Of a stretch of 49,793 nt of DNA, positions 42,694 through 49,793 are shown in pieces. Both the position numbers and the translations under genes were made by a program. Below the pieces are notes generated by a model. The model was not told the DNA's origin. It was given only the letters and a program-made list of their open reading frames with translations, and made no database searches. This DNA comes from Geobacillus proteiniphilus (GTDB lineage: Bacteria > Bacillota > Bacilli > Bacillales > Anoxybacillaceae): positions 1 to 49,793 of the forward strand of contig NZ_MQMG01000024.1 in assembly GCF_001908025.1 (NCBI RefSeq), written 5' to 3'. The first letter of the stretch is position 1, and the number at the start of each line of letters is the position of its first letter.

Positions 42694-43629
42694 TTATTGC
42701 CCTTGAACCAACTCGAGCGGAACGGGGATAAATTTATCCACTTTCTCCCCTTTGTGAACGCGAATGGCGGCTTCCACAGCCTTTTCGCCAATTAATGCCG
42801 GTTTTTGCGCGACCGTCGCCGCCATTTTGCCTTCTTTCACGGCTTTGACTGCGTCATCTGTCGCATCGAATCCGACCACAAGGACGTTGTTCATTCCATG
42901 CGCTTGCAAGGCCTCCAACGCCCCTAAGGCCATTTCGTCATTATGGGCAAAGACCGCTTGAATGTCTTTATGGCTTTGCAAAATGTTTTCCATGACTGAT
43001 AACCCTTTGGCCCGGTCAAAATCTGCCGCTTGTTTGGCCACAACTTTCATATTGGCTGCTTTGTCAATCACTTGGTGAAATCCTTCTCCACGTTCACGAG
43101 CCGCCGAGGAACCAGGAATCCCTTCCAATTCCACAATGTTTCCACCGTTTTTCAAGTGGTCGACAATAAATTGTGCCGCCATTTTCCCACCGGCCACATT
43201 GTCAGAAGCGATATGGGTGACCACTTTCCCGCCGTCCGCGCTACGGTCGACGGTAATCACTGGAATGTTGGCGCTGTTCGCCGATTCAATCGCAGAAGTC
43301 ACGGCGCTCGAGTCCGTCGGGTTGACCAAAAGCACATCGACCTTTTGCTGGATCAAGTCTTCAATATCGTTAATTTGTTTCGCCGAATCATTTTGGGCAT
43401 CGACCACAATCAATTCTGCCCCTTCGTCCTTGGCGGCTTTTTCAGCCCCTTCTTTTAATGTGACAAAGAACGGGTTGTTCAAAGTGGAAATGGACAAACC
43501 GATTTTGACTTCTCCGTCATGTTTCGTTTTCCCTTTGTCGCTCGATGCGTTGTTCTGGTCGAGCGAACATCCACCCAACACGCCTCCCGCAAGCAACAAT
43601 GCCGCCAATAACCCCACTGCTTTTCTCAT
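42694..43629 (-). CDS. rbsB: Ribose ABC transporter binding lipoprotein
   Basis: Binds extracellular ribose. Signal and lipobox are LLAALLLAGGVLGGCSLD with the Cys near residue 21. Binding-fold motifs: GLSISTLNNPFFVTLKEGAE, NPTDSSAVTSAIESANSANI, PVITVDRSADGG, SDNVAGGKMAAQFI and FAHNDEMALGALEALQAHG. The length of 311 aa is typical. ATG 43629 follows AAGGGGG and replaces the longer frame from 43665. It is the last gene of rbsRKDACB. Confidence 0.94.
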   Translation of the reverse strand: MRKAVGLLAALLLAGGVLGGCSLDQNNASSDKGKTKHDGEVKIGLSISTLNNPFFVTLKEGAEKAAKDEGAELIVVDAQNDSAKQINDIEDLIQQKVDVLLVNPTDSSAVTSAIESANSANIPVITVDRSADGGKVVTHIASDNVAGGKMAAQFIVDHLKNGGNIVELEGIPGSSAARERGEGFHQVIDKAANMKVVAKQAADFDRAKGLSVMENILQSHKDIQAVFAHNDEMALGALEALQAHGMNNVLVVGFDATDDAVKAVKEGKMAATVAQKPALIGEKAVEAAIRVHKGEKVDKFIPVPLELVQGQ

Positions 43630-43661
43630 TTTGATTCCCCCTTGTTTTTTGATAAAATCTA

Positions 43662-44606
43662 TCATGCTTCTTTGCGGCGGTCTAACAGCACCGCAAGAAG
43701 AATGACCGCTCCTTTGATTACTTGCTGATAAAACGACGACACATTGAGCAAATTCAATCCATTGTTCAATACACCGATAATCAAGGCGCCGACTAACGTG
43801 CCGAAAATCCAGCCTCTTCCTCCTGACAAACTGGTGCCGCCTAAGACAACGGCCGCAATGGCATCCAACTCGTACGCCGTTCCCGCTGTCGGCTGCGCGG
43901 AATTCAAACGGGAAGTTAAAATGAGCCCCGCCAAAGCAGATAACGTCCCTGTTAGTGCATACACATATATTTTGAGTCGATCAACGCGAAGTCCCGATAG
44001 ACGGCTCGCTTCTTCGTTCCCCCCAACCGCGTACGTATGGCGGCCAAATGTAGTCTTTTTCAATACCACATACAAAGCGATATAGACCATGAGCATCAAT
44101 ATAATAGGTACGGGAATGCCGAAGAAATAACCGCGCCCCATCATCTGAAACATGATGTCATCAGACGCAAACCCTGTAATCGGGCGACCGTCCGTGTAAA
44201 CGAGAGTCAAGCCGCGAAACGCCGTCATGGTCGCCAGCGTGGCAATAAAAGGAGCCACTTTTCCTTTAGTGATGATCACCCCATTCAACACTCCCATTAC
44301 CATACCCGCTAATAGGCCCACCAGTATAGCGACAAAACCATTAATTCCTTGCGCCATCATTCCTGCTGTGATAGCGCTTGATAACGCCAACACCGAACCG
44401 ACGGATAAATCAATGCCTCCCGTTAAAATGACAAACGTCATGCCAAAGGCGATGAGCGCGTTAATCGATACTTGCCGCAGGAGATTGAGCCAGTTGTCCA
44501 TCGTCAAAAAGTCATCGCTCAATATGGAAAGCACGATGCATAGCAGAAACAATCCGATGAGAGGCCCTAGTTTTTTCACATCCCATTTTCGCTTTGCTTC
44601 CATCAT
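43662..44606 (-). CDS. rbsC: Ribose ABC transporter permease
   Basis: A 314-residue permease of the branched-chain/ribose type with about eight to ten helices. Signatures are TFVILTGGIDLSVGSVLALS and YAVGGNEEASRLSGLRVDRL, with LGGTSLSGGRGWIFGTLVGA near the end. The start overlaps the rbsA stop (ATGATG with TGA), giving coupled translation. Confidence 0.93.
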   Translation of the reverse strand: MMEAKRKWDVKKLGPLIGLFLLCIVLSILSDDFLTMDNWLNLLRQVSINALIAFGMTFVILTGGIDLSVGSVLALSSAITAGMMAQGINGFVAILVGLLAGMVMGVLNGVIITKGKVAPFIATLATMTAFRGLTLVYTDGRPITGFASDDIMFQMMGRGYFFGIPVPIILMLMVYIALYVVLKKTTFGRHTYAVGGNEEASRLSGLRVDRLKIYVYALTGTLSALAGLILTSRLNSAQPTAGTAYELDAIAAVVLGGTSLSGGRGWIFGTLVGALIIGVLNNGLNLLNVSSFYQQVIKGAVILLAVLLDRRKEA

Positions 44607-46096
44607 CGATTCCCCCCTGTCGCCGCCCGCATGATGGTTTCTTGATCCAGGCCGTCGTTTTCCAAGATCGCTTGCACTTTCCCTTCATGGACGACCATGA
44701 CGCGGTCGCTCATGCCCAATACTTCCGGCAGTTCAGAAGAGATCATAATGATCGCGACGCCTTGGGCGGCCAATTCATTGATCACTTCATAAATCTCTTT
44801 CTTTGCCCCGACATCCACGCCGCGAGTCGGTTCATCCAAAATGAGAATGCGCGGGTTCATCGCCAGCCATTTGCCGAATACGACTTTTTGTTGATTCCCG
44901 CCGCTCAATGCTTTCACGGGTAAATCTGGGGAAGAGGCTTTAATATTCAACAGGTGGATCAATGACAACACCACGTCCCATTCTTTCGATGACTGGATGA
45001 ATCCCGCTGTTGCTAATTGTTCCAACTTCGGCAAGGTCAAATTCTCATGGACGCTCATCTCGAGGACGAGTCCTTTTTGCTTTCGGTCTTCGGTAATCAT
45101 GGCGATGCCATGTTCTACGGCTTGTCGCGGAGAACGGATGCGCACAGGGCGCCCGTCGATATAGATGTCTCCTTCATCGAATGGTCTGGCGCCGAAAATC
45201 GCTTCCATGATCTCGGTTCGCCCCGATCCCATCAGTCCCGCCACACCAAGCACTTCACCGGCTCGCACGGAAAACGATACATTCTCAAACAACCCTTTTT
45301 TCGTGAGCCGCTCTACGCGCAGCCGTTCTTCTCCGATCGTGACGCGCCGTTTTGGAAAACGTTCCCCAATTTGCCTGCCGACCATCATTTGAACAATTTC
45401 ATCGAAGTTCGTTTCCTTTACTCGTTTCGTTCCGATAAACTGGCCATCGCGGAGAACCGAAATCCGGTCGCAAATGGTAAAAATCTCTTCCATCCGATGA
45501 GAAATGTACACGATCGCGACGCCTTGCTGCGTCAATGTGCGAATGACAGAAAATAAAGCCTGAATTTCCCGTTCCGTCAGCGCCGCTGTCGGTTCATCCA
45601 TAATAAGGCACTTCGCATTCGTCGAAATGGCCCTGGCAATTTCGATCATTTGCTGTTTTCCGACAGACAACCGACCGGCGAGTTCTCGTGGGTCAAGGTC
45701 CATCCCTAATCTCCGCAAATAGGAAGCGGCCTGTTGCTCCATTTCTTTATAACGAATGACACCCGTTCTCCCGATTTTCGGCTCGCGGCCAAGAAAAATG
45801 TTTTCGGCCACCGTCAATGTTGGAATGACATTCAACTCTTGATGAATCACGACAATCCCGTCGCGTTCCGCCTCTTTCGGATGACGGTAATGCACTTCGC
45901 GCCCGTTGACAACAATCGTTCCCCCATCCCGCTCATAAATGCCGGTCAACACCTTGATGAGCGTCGATTTCCCCGCTCCGTTCTCTCCCATCAACGCATG
46001 CACTTCTCCAGGAAGCACTTCAAAATCAACGCCATTCAGAACGATATTGCCGCCAAACGATTTTTGAATCGACCGCATTTCAATCAAGGGCCTCAT
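44603..46096 (-). CDS. rbsA: Ribose ABC transporter ATPase
   Basis: A 497-residue protein with two fused ABC domains. Domain one has Walker A GENGAGKSTLIKVL, signature LSVGKQQMIEIARA and Walker B CLIMDEPTAALTE. Domain two (from ~255) has the degenerate Walker A GLMGSGRTEIMEAI, signature LSGGNQQKVVFGKW and Walker B ILILDEPTRGVDVG. The asymmetric second site is normal for this family. It lies between rbsD (33 bp upstream) and rbsC. Confidence 0.94.
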   Translation of the reverse strand: MRPLIEMRSIQKSFGGNIVLNGVDFEVLPGEVHALMGENGAGKSTLIKVLTGIYERDGGTIVVNGREVHYRHPKEAERDGIVVIHQELNVIPTLTVAENIFLGREPKIGRTGVIRYKEMEQQAASYLRRLGMDLDPRELAGRLSVGKQQMIEIARAISTNAKCLIMDEPTAALTEREIQALFSVIRTLTQQGVAIVYISHRMEEIFTICDRISVLRDGQFIGTKRVKETNFDEIVQMMVGRQIGERFPKRRVTIGEERLRVERLTKKGLFENVSFSVRAGEVLGVAGLMGSGRTEIMEAIFGARPFDEGDIYIDGRPVRIRSPRQAVEHGIAMITEDRKQKGLVLEMSVHENLTLPKLEQLATAGFIQSSKEWDVVLSLIHLLNIKASSPDLPVKALSGGNQQKVVFGKWLAMNPRILILDEPTRGVDVGAKKEIYEVINELAAQGVAIIMISSELPEVLGMSDRVMVVHEGKVQAILENDGLDQETIMRAATGGNR

Positions 46097-46129
46097 CGTT
46101 TCTGCCCTCCTTTTCCTTCAGAAATCTTT

Positions 46130-46528
46130 CTATGAAAAGTTCACACCGGAACGCAGAATGATATTGGCATAGGGAGTTGCCTCCCCCGTTCGAATCACTG
46201 CTTTCGCCTGCTTCGTCATCACTTTGAATTGTTCGTGGGGAACAAACTGCACAGGCACACCACCCATTCTTGCCCTGATGCTTTCGTATAGATCCGGATT
46301 CTGGTCTTTGATCTCCTCGGCTAGTACGATTGCTTCAATTTCCAATTCATCAACAACCGCATCCAATACGGATAAAAAGGGCGGAACCCCTTTGACGAGA
46401 GACAAGTCGATGCGCGCATTTTCATTCGGAATCGGCAGCCCGCAATCGGCAATCACGATCGTATCGGTGTGCCCGAGCGAGGCAAGCAGCGTGTTCAATT
46501 CTTTATTCAAAATCCCGCGTTTTTTCAT
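46130..46528 (-). CDS. rbsD: D-ribose pyranase
   Basis: Interconverts beta-pyran and beta-furan forms of ribose so that the kinase gets its substrate. MKKRGILNKELNTLLASLGH contains the catalytic His20, and IADCGLPIP, DLSLVKGVPPFLSVLDAVVD and TGEATPYANIILRSGVNF are family motifs. 132 residues. ATG 46528 shares one base with the rbsK stop (TGATG), so the long frame from 46645 is not used. Confidence 0.93.
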   Translation of the reverse strand: MKKRGILNKELNTLLASLGHTDTIVIADCGLPIPNENARIDLSLVKGVPPFLSVLDAVVDELEIEAIVLAEEIKDQNPDLYESIRARMGGVPVQFVPHEQFKVMTKQAKAVIRTGEATPYANIILRSGVNFS

Positions 46529-47421
46529 CACTGACTCTCCTTCTGTTTGGACAAAAATGACTCGACCTCTTGCCGTCTCGGCATCCCAGCTTGCGCCCCT
46601 AGTTTCGTCACCGACAAGGCCGCCGCCGCATTGGCAAACCGACACGCTTCATCAAGCGGCTTCCCTTCCGCCAGCGCCACGGCAAGCGCACCGTTAAACG
46701 TATCGCCCGCGCCCGTCGTATCCACGACTGGAACTTGGAAACTTGGAATGAGCCGTTCTTGTCCGTCTTGCCAAATGCGCACCCCTTTTGCCCCTTCGGT
46801 GACAATCAGCTTATCGGCAAACGCTTCTTCGTCCATCTTGTCAAACAAAATAGTCCGTTCATGTTCATTGGGCGTCAAGAAACTCGCCTGCTCGAGCACC
46901 GACGGCGGCAGCGGCTGGGCTGGAGCTGGGTTGACGATGACGCGCACGCCATGGCGATGAGCGATCGAAACCGCCCGTTCCACAACGGAAAGCGGAATCT
47001 CGAGCTGCAATAAGCAAACATCGCTTTCGGCGATCACGGATTCACATGAATCGAGATCTTCCGGCGTAAGCGCATAATTCGCCCCAGGAACGACAATGAT
47101 CCGGTTGTCCCGCTCAGAAATCGTAATGGAAGCAATGCCTGTATGTTCATGTGTAACCGGTTTCACATGATCGACGGAAATACCTTCGTATCGCAGCAAA
47201 CGGACGAGCTCCTTGCCGAACGAGTCATCGCCAACAGCGCCAATCATCCGAACGTTGGCGCCGAGGCGGGCGGCGGCCACCGCCTGGTTCGCCCCTTTGC
47301 CGCCGGGAGTGGTGAGAAACTGTTCGCCTAAAATCGTCTCTCCTTGATTGGGAAAGCGCACCGCCACAGTGACTAAGTCCATGTTGATGCTGCCGATCAC
47401 CGTAATGGTTGGTTTGTTCAT
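46528..47421 (-). CDS. rbsK: Ribokinase
   Basis: Phosphorylates ribose to ribose-5-phosphate. PfkB family, 297 residues. TVIGSINMDLVTVAVRFPNQ and GGKGANQAVAAARLGANVRM are the substrate-binding signature, and VVDTTGAGDTFNGALAVALA holds the DTxGAGD anion hole with the catalytic Asp. The start overlaps the rbsR stop by four bases (ATGA). Confidence 0.95.
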   Translation of the reverse strand: MNKPTITVIGSINMDLVTVAVRFPNQGETILGEQFLTTPGGKGANQAVAAARLGANVRMIGAVGDDSFGKELVRLLRYEGISVDHVKPVTHEHTGIASITISERDNRIIVVPGANYALTPEDLDSCESVIAESDVCLLQLEIPLSVVERAVSIAHRHGVRVIVNPAPAQPLPPSVLEQASFLTPNEHERTILFDKMDEEAFADKLIVTEGAKGVRIWQDGQERLIPSFQVPVVDTTGAGDTFNGALAVALAEGKPLDEACRFANAAAALSVTKLGAQAGMPRRQEVESFLSKQKESQ

Positions 47422-48407
47422 GTCGTTTTCCTCCTTGATGTCGACTGTCGCACCATCAGTTGAACCGGAAGTTGATAATGGAGCTTCTCAAGCGGCTTCC
47501 CCTCAATTTGTTTAATTAAAATTCTTGCCGCCATGGCCCCCATTTCGTAAATAGGCTGAGACACGGTCGATAGTTCGGGTGTTGTCATTTCCGTCAGCGG
47601 GATGCCGTCGTAGCCAATAATGGCAATATCATCCGGAACCCGCAGCCCGCATTGCTGAACCGCTTTCAAAGCACCGACCGCCATCGCGTCGTTGCCGGCA
47701 AAGATCCCGTCCATATCATGTTCAGCCAACGCGGCCATCACCGCTTCTTTCGCCTGCTTCAACTGGTAATTCCCTTGAATGACGAGCTGACGATCTCCCA
47801 ACCCTAACGCCCTCATTTCATCTTGATAGCCGCGGAAACGCTCCATGGCGTTCACCACGTGGTTGGGCCCTTGAATATGGGCAATCCGCCGGCAGCCCAC
47901 TTCATACAAATGCCGCGTCGCTAAACGAGCTCCCTCGTAATTATCCGCGACCACCGACGGATAACGCTCATGCAACGGACGGTCGAGCACGACAATCGGA
48001 ACATCCCATTCCTCAACTTCTTCCGGCGCTAACTGATTAGTGGTCAAAATGACGCCGTCCACATATTTTTGCTTTAACACTTCGATGTATTCTCGTTCTT
48101 TTTCTACTTTCTCATCCGAATTGCATAGAATGACCGTATAGTCATAAATATTCATCACATCTTCCACCGCGCGAACGAGCTCGGGAAAGAACGGGTTCGT
48201 AATATCCGGGACAATCAATCCGACGGTTTTGGATGTTTTTTTGAACAAAGCTCTCGCCACTTCATTCGGTTTATAATTGAGCTCTTTCATCGCCTGTCTA
48301 ACCCGTCTTTCCGTTTCCTCATTAACATATCCATTTTGATTTAGCACCCGCGAAACGGTGGCGACGGAGACACCTGCACGCTTTGCCACATCACGAATCG
48401 TTGCCAT
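47418..48407 (-). CDS. rbsR: LacI-family ribose operon repressor
   Basis: A 329-residue repressor. The HTH (1-24) is MATIRDVAKRAGVSVATVSR, followed by a hinge helix near NEVARALFKK. The periplasmic-binding-like core includes GLIVPDITNPFFPELVRAVE, RDVGCRRIAHIQGPN-like positions and FAGNDAMAVGALKAVQQCGL. ATG 48407 follows GAAGGAATC. As first gene of the operon with a perfect palindrome in its promoter it is almost certainly autorepressed and induced by ribose. Confidence 0.93.
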   Translation of the reverse strand: MATIRDVAKRAGVSVATVSRVLNQNGYVNEETERRVRQAMKELNYKPNEVARALFKKTSKTVGLIVPDITNPFFPELVRAVEDVMNIYDYTVILCNSDEKVEKEREYIEVLKQKYVDGVILTTNQLAPEEVEEWDVPIVVLDRPLHERYPSVVADNYEGARLATRHLYEVGCRRIAHIQGPNHVVNAMERFRGYQDEMRALGLGDRQLVIQGNYQLKQAKEAVMAALAEHDMDGIFAGNDAMAVGALKAVQQCGLRVPDDIAIIGYDGIPLTEMTTPELSTVSQPIYEMGAMAARILIKQIEGKPLEKLHYQLPVQLMVRQSTSRRKTT

Positions 48408-48428
48408 GTTCGATTCCTTCTTTTATGT

Positions 48429-48479
48429 CTATGTGTAACCGGTTACACATAGTATATCCTATTTTTTGTGCGCCATCAA
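48429..48479 (-). promoter_or_regulatory. rbs promoter and RbsR operator
   Basis: Minus strand TTGATG (48474-48479), a 17-bp spacer and TATACT (48451-48456). A perfect 24-bp palindrome at 48429-48452 with core TGTAACCGGTTACA spans the start of transcription and overlaps the -10 edge. The central CCGG symmetry is typical of LacI-family operators. Confidence 0.9.
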
Positions 48480-48532
48480 GCTATTTTTTGCGCTGATCCT
48501 CATGTTATACGCTCTTTTCCATGTGAGCCGTG

Positions 48533-48561
48533 TTGTGATTTCCCAAGAACATGGTTATAAT
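48533..48561 (+). promoter_or_regulatory. Promoter of a putative antisense RNA
   Basis: TTGTGA (48533-48538), a 17-bp spacer and TATAAT (48556-48561). It has no downstream gene with a ribosome site and reads towards the small toxin ORF on the other strand. Confidence 0.7.
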
Positions 48562-48567
48562 AAGAAT

Positions 48568-48716
48568 AGAAAAGCATACGATACAAAACAGGACATTGGC
48601 AACCGCCAATGCCCTGACCAACACGCACGGTTGCTGCAAGAAGTGCAGTCGCCCAGAAACAGGCAGAAGTAACCCACCCTCACCTAGGCCGAGCAGGGTG
48701 GGTTACTTTTCTTTTG
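48568..48716 (+). ncRNA. Putative type I antitoxin RNA (RatA-like)
   Basis: The RNA would start near 48568 from the promoter at 48533 and end at the terminator AAGTAACCCACCCT ... AGGGTGGGTTACTT + TTTTC (stem arms 48667-48680 and 48695-48708). It is about 145 nt, has no supported ORF and is complementary to the 3' part of the toxin message including its stop codon. This is the txpA/ratA arrangement known from Bacillus. Confidence 0.65.
48590..48614 (-). terminator. Terminator of the toxin mRNA
   Basis: On the minus strand GGGCATTGGC-GGTT-GCCAATGTCC (one G-U pair) followed by TGTTTTGT, about 90 bases past the toxin stop. Confidence 0.7.
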
Positions 48717-48789
48717 ATACCGCAATGACTGCTACGACCAGCGACGCAAACGAAATCATTAGCGACAACGCCTCCGCAACAGTCATCAT
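48703..48789 (-). CDS. Putative Hol_Tox-like type I toxin, 28 aa
   Basis: A very short ORF, MMTVAEALSLMISFASLVVA followed by VIAVSKEK: a single hydrophobic helix with a lysine-rich tail. The pattern M-T-x-x-E-A-L-x-L-M-I-x-F is typical of the holin-like toxin family (TxpA/BsrG relatives). Two ATGs (48789, 48786) follow AAAGGGGGGG at good distance. The peptide would act at the cell membrane. Its 3' end is overlapped by a convergent RNA and it has its own terminator, as expected for a type I toxin-antitoxin pair. Confidence 0.72.
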   Translation of the reverse strand: MMTVAEALSLMISFASLVVAVIAVSKEK

Positions 48790-48940
48790 CCAGCAGCCCC
48801 CCCTTTCATCAAGGGAGTTGCCACTGCCCACCCTGCATCAAACCGTGCATCTTTATTCGATCATTTTTGTTCCTAGCAACCAATATGTCTTGGAAAATTT
48901 AGGACGTTCGGTCATTGCCTAACGTCCCTCTGCAAGCTTC

Positions 48941-49057
48941 TCACTTTTCCCTCCACCGTTCGCTCGCTTCATCCGCCCGTTTCGCGGCCACCATCATGCT
49001 CATGATGACGAGCATCACGAACGAGCCGACAAACATTCCCGCGATAAACGCGACCAT
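48941..49057 (-). CDS. Small membrane peptide, DUF3789-like
   Basis: A 38-residue peptide, MVAFIAGMFVGSFVMLVIMS followed by MMVAAKRADEASERWREK: one helix and a charged cytoplasmic tail. FIAGMFVG with a later AAKxAD is the DUF3789 pattern as I recall it. ATG 49057 follows AAAGGGAGAGAG, so the longer frame from 49126 is not needed. The function is unknown. It may be linked with the toxin region nearby. Confidence 0.5.
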   Translation of the reverse strand: MVAFIAGMFVGSFVMLVIMSMMVAAKRADEASERWREK

Positions 49058-49143
49058 GACTCTCTCTCCCTTTTCTCGCAAACTTGTTATTTGCCATTCT
49101 TTCCTTTTACATCTAAGCCGATACATCGGGAGAGCTTATTCTA

Positions 49144-49596
49144 TTATACGCCGCGTTTGACCGCACGATGCTTTGTCCTTAACCAATGGCGGCAAACAAA
49201 GACGATCAAAAGCGCAATCAGCGCCCCGCACGAATCAATCGCCACGTCTTTTGGCGTCGCCGTCCGCCCTGGTTCAAACGATTGGTGCCACTCATCGGTC
49301 GCCGCGTAGGCGGTCGCAAACAGCCAAGCGCCTGCATACGCAAACCGCTTGGGCGACAGCGCCCGCCATACAAGCGCGGCCAAAATGCCAAACTCCGTCA
49401 AATGCGCCGCTTTGCGAATCAAAAAGTTCAAAAATGACGGCCCCTCTTCATCCCCGCCGCCAAACGACAAGTACGATAAAATCATCTGCAGCACATGCGC
49501 CGTATTCGCCCCAGTGAACCAGGAAGACTCGCTGAACGTGTAAATGACGACACACCAGAGAATGACGGGGAGCCAGCGGGAAAGGAAATCTCTCAT
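49144..49596 (-). CDS. VanZ-like family membrane protein
   Basis: A 150-residue membrane protein with four helices. LPVILWCVVIYTFSESSWFT, then FLIRKAAHLTEFGILAALVW and YAATDEWHQSFEPGRTATPK, DVAIDSCGALIAL are standard VanZ-like motifs (KxxHxxEFxxL and DExHQ). It starts at ATG 49596 with GGCAGGTGA upstream; the in-frame extension to 49716 has no good ribosome site. The role is not defined outside teicoplanin resistance. The last 197 bases of the window hold no feature I can support. Confidence 0.82.
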   Translation of the reverse strand: MRDFLSRWLPVILWCVVIYTFSESSWFTGANTAHVLQMILSYLSFGGGDEEGPSFLNFLIRKAAHLTEFGILAALVWRALSPKRFAYAGAWLFATAYAATDEWHQSFEPGRTATPKDVAIDSCGALIALLIVFVCRHWLRTKHRAVKRGV

Positions 49597-49793
49597 CGTT
49601 TCACCTGCCAACAACCTTTTTACCAACAAAACAAGGGGCCTAAACAACAAACGAAAGTAGACACCTTGTTCGCTAAACCCTTTACCATCATAACAGGAAT
49701 GGTGATATTTTTCCATTTTCTTTTTTCAAAGCTGCTTCACCATTGTTTTAAAATCGTTCGCTCACAGGCTGGGAAGAAGACTTCTTTTCCGTT

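Noticed and set aside
48466-48672. Plus-strand ORF of 68 codons upstream of the toxin
   Set aside because: It begins inside the rbs promoter region and has no ribosome site. The region is better explained as an antisense RNA with its own promoter and terminator.
1-49793. CRISPR arrays, tRNA or rRNA genes, prophage modules
   Set aside because: No regular direct-repeat/spacer pattern, no clover-leaf with CCA-type ends, no rRNA core sequences and no phage structural genes were seen on reading.

Overview
The window looks like chromosomal DNA of a thermophilic Bacillaceae, most likely Geobacillus or Parageobacillus. The reasons are a GC-rich codon style, AAAGGAGG-type ribosome binding sites, an SbsA/SbsC-type S-layer protein whose N-terminus I recognise from G. 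stearothermophilus, the B. subtilis-like ywpF/ssbB neighbourhood, and IS256 and IS605-type relics. It is mostly ordinary metabolic and transport DNA, with eroded mobile-element scars in the gaps. I saw no tRNA, rRNA or CRISPR array.

Layout. 1-3.9 kb: repeat-rich leader, then the S-layer gene (minus). 3.9-6.1 kb: a secreted protein and a four-repeat peptidoglycan-binding NlpC/P60 hydrolase. 6.3-10.2 kb: an unknown gene, an XRE regulator, ssbB, ywpF, and a class D sortase paired with an acidic surface protein ending in LPETA. 10.3-14.8 kb: two relic TnpB 3' ends with omega-RNA-like termini, an aspartokinase, a DUF1284 protein, an unknown gene, a broken IS256 and a 36-bp perfect palindrome. 14.8-17 kb: aldehyde dehydrogenase plus DUF779. 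17-20 kb: a TetR-controlled 14-TM drug exporter with two operators and a 46-codon upstream ORF. 20-28.7 kb: a ROK sugar kinase, a sugar ABC transporter without its own ATPase, and a tethered sugar-binding sensor with a YesM/YesN two-component system. Two perfect 16-bp direct repeats upstream of the transporter are the likely regulator site. 28.8-31.4 kb: a 237-bp multi-hairpin element, an Rpn/YhgA-like nuclease, a truncated GH4 glycosidase and a divergent RpiR regulator. 31.8-36.7 kb: an E2-E1alpha-E1beta-FAD oxidase operon (2-hydroxy acid to 2-oxo acid to acyl-CoA) with a cre-like site. 37-38.9 kb: glyoxalase-fold and Gfo/Idh/MocA proteins. 38.9-41.5 kb: arsR-acr3-arsC plus DUF4275. 41.5-42.6 kb: DUF1360 and an internally deleted IS. 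42.6-48.5 kb: the complete rbsRKDACB ribose operon with a perfect operator palindrome. 48.5-49.8 kb: a 28-residue Hol_Tox-like peptide with a convergent antisense RNA, a DUF3789-like peptide and a VanZ-like protein.

How the parts work together. Several transcription units carry their own regulator and visible operator (TetR, ArsR, RbsR), and the YesMN-type system sits directly upstream of the transporter it probably controls. The items I think most deserve a second look are the nested multi-hairpin element at 28847-29083, the unlisted type I toxin-antitoxin pair at 48.57-48.79 kb, the direct-repeat activator site at 24283-24318, the 46-codon ORF coupled to tetR, and the relic TnpB/omega-RNA ends. 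Functions below are read from motifs and context by eye. No database search was run.
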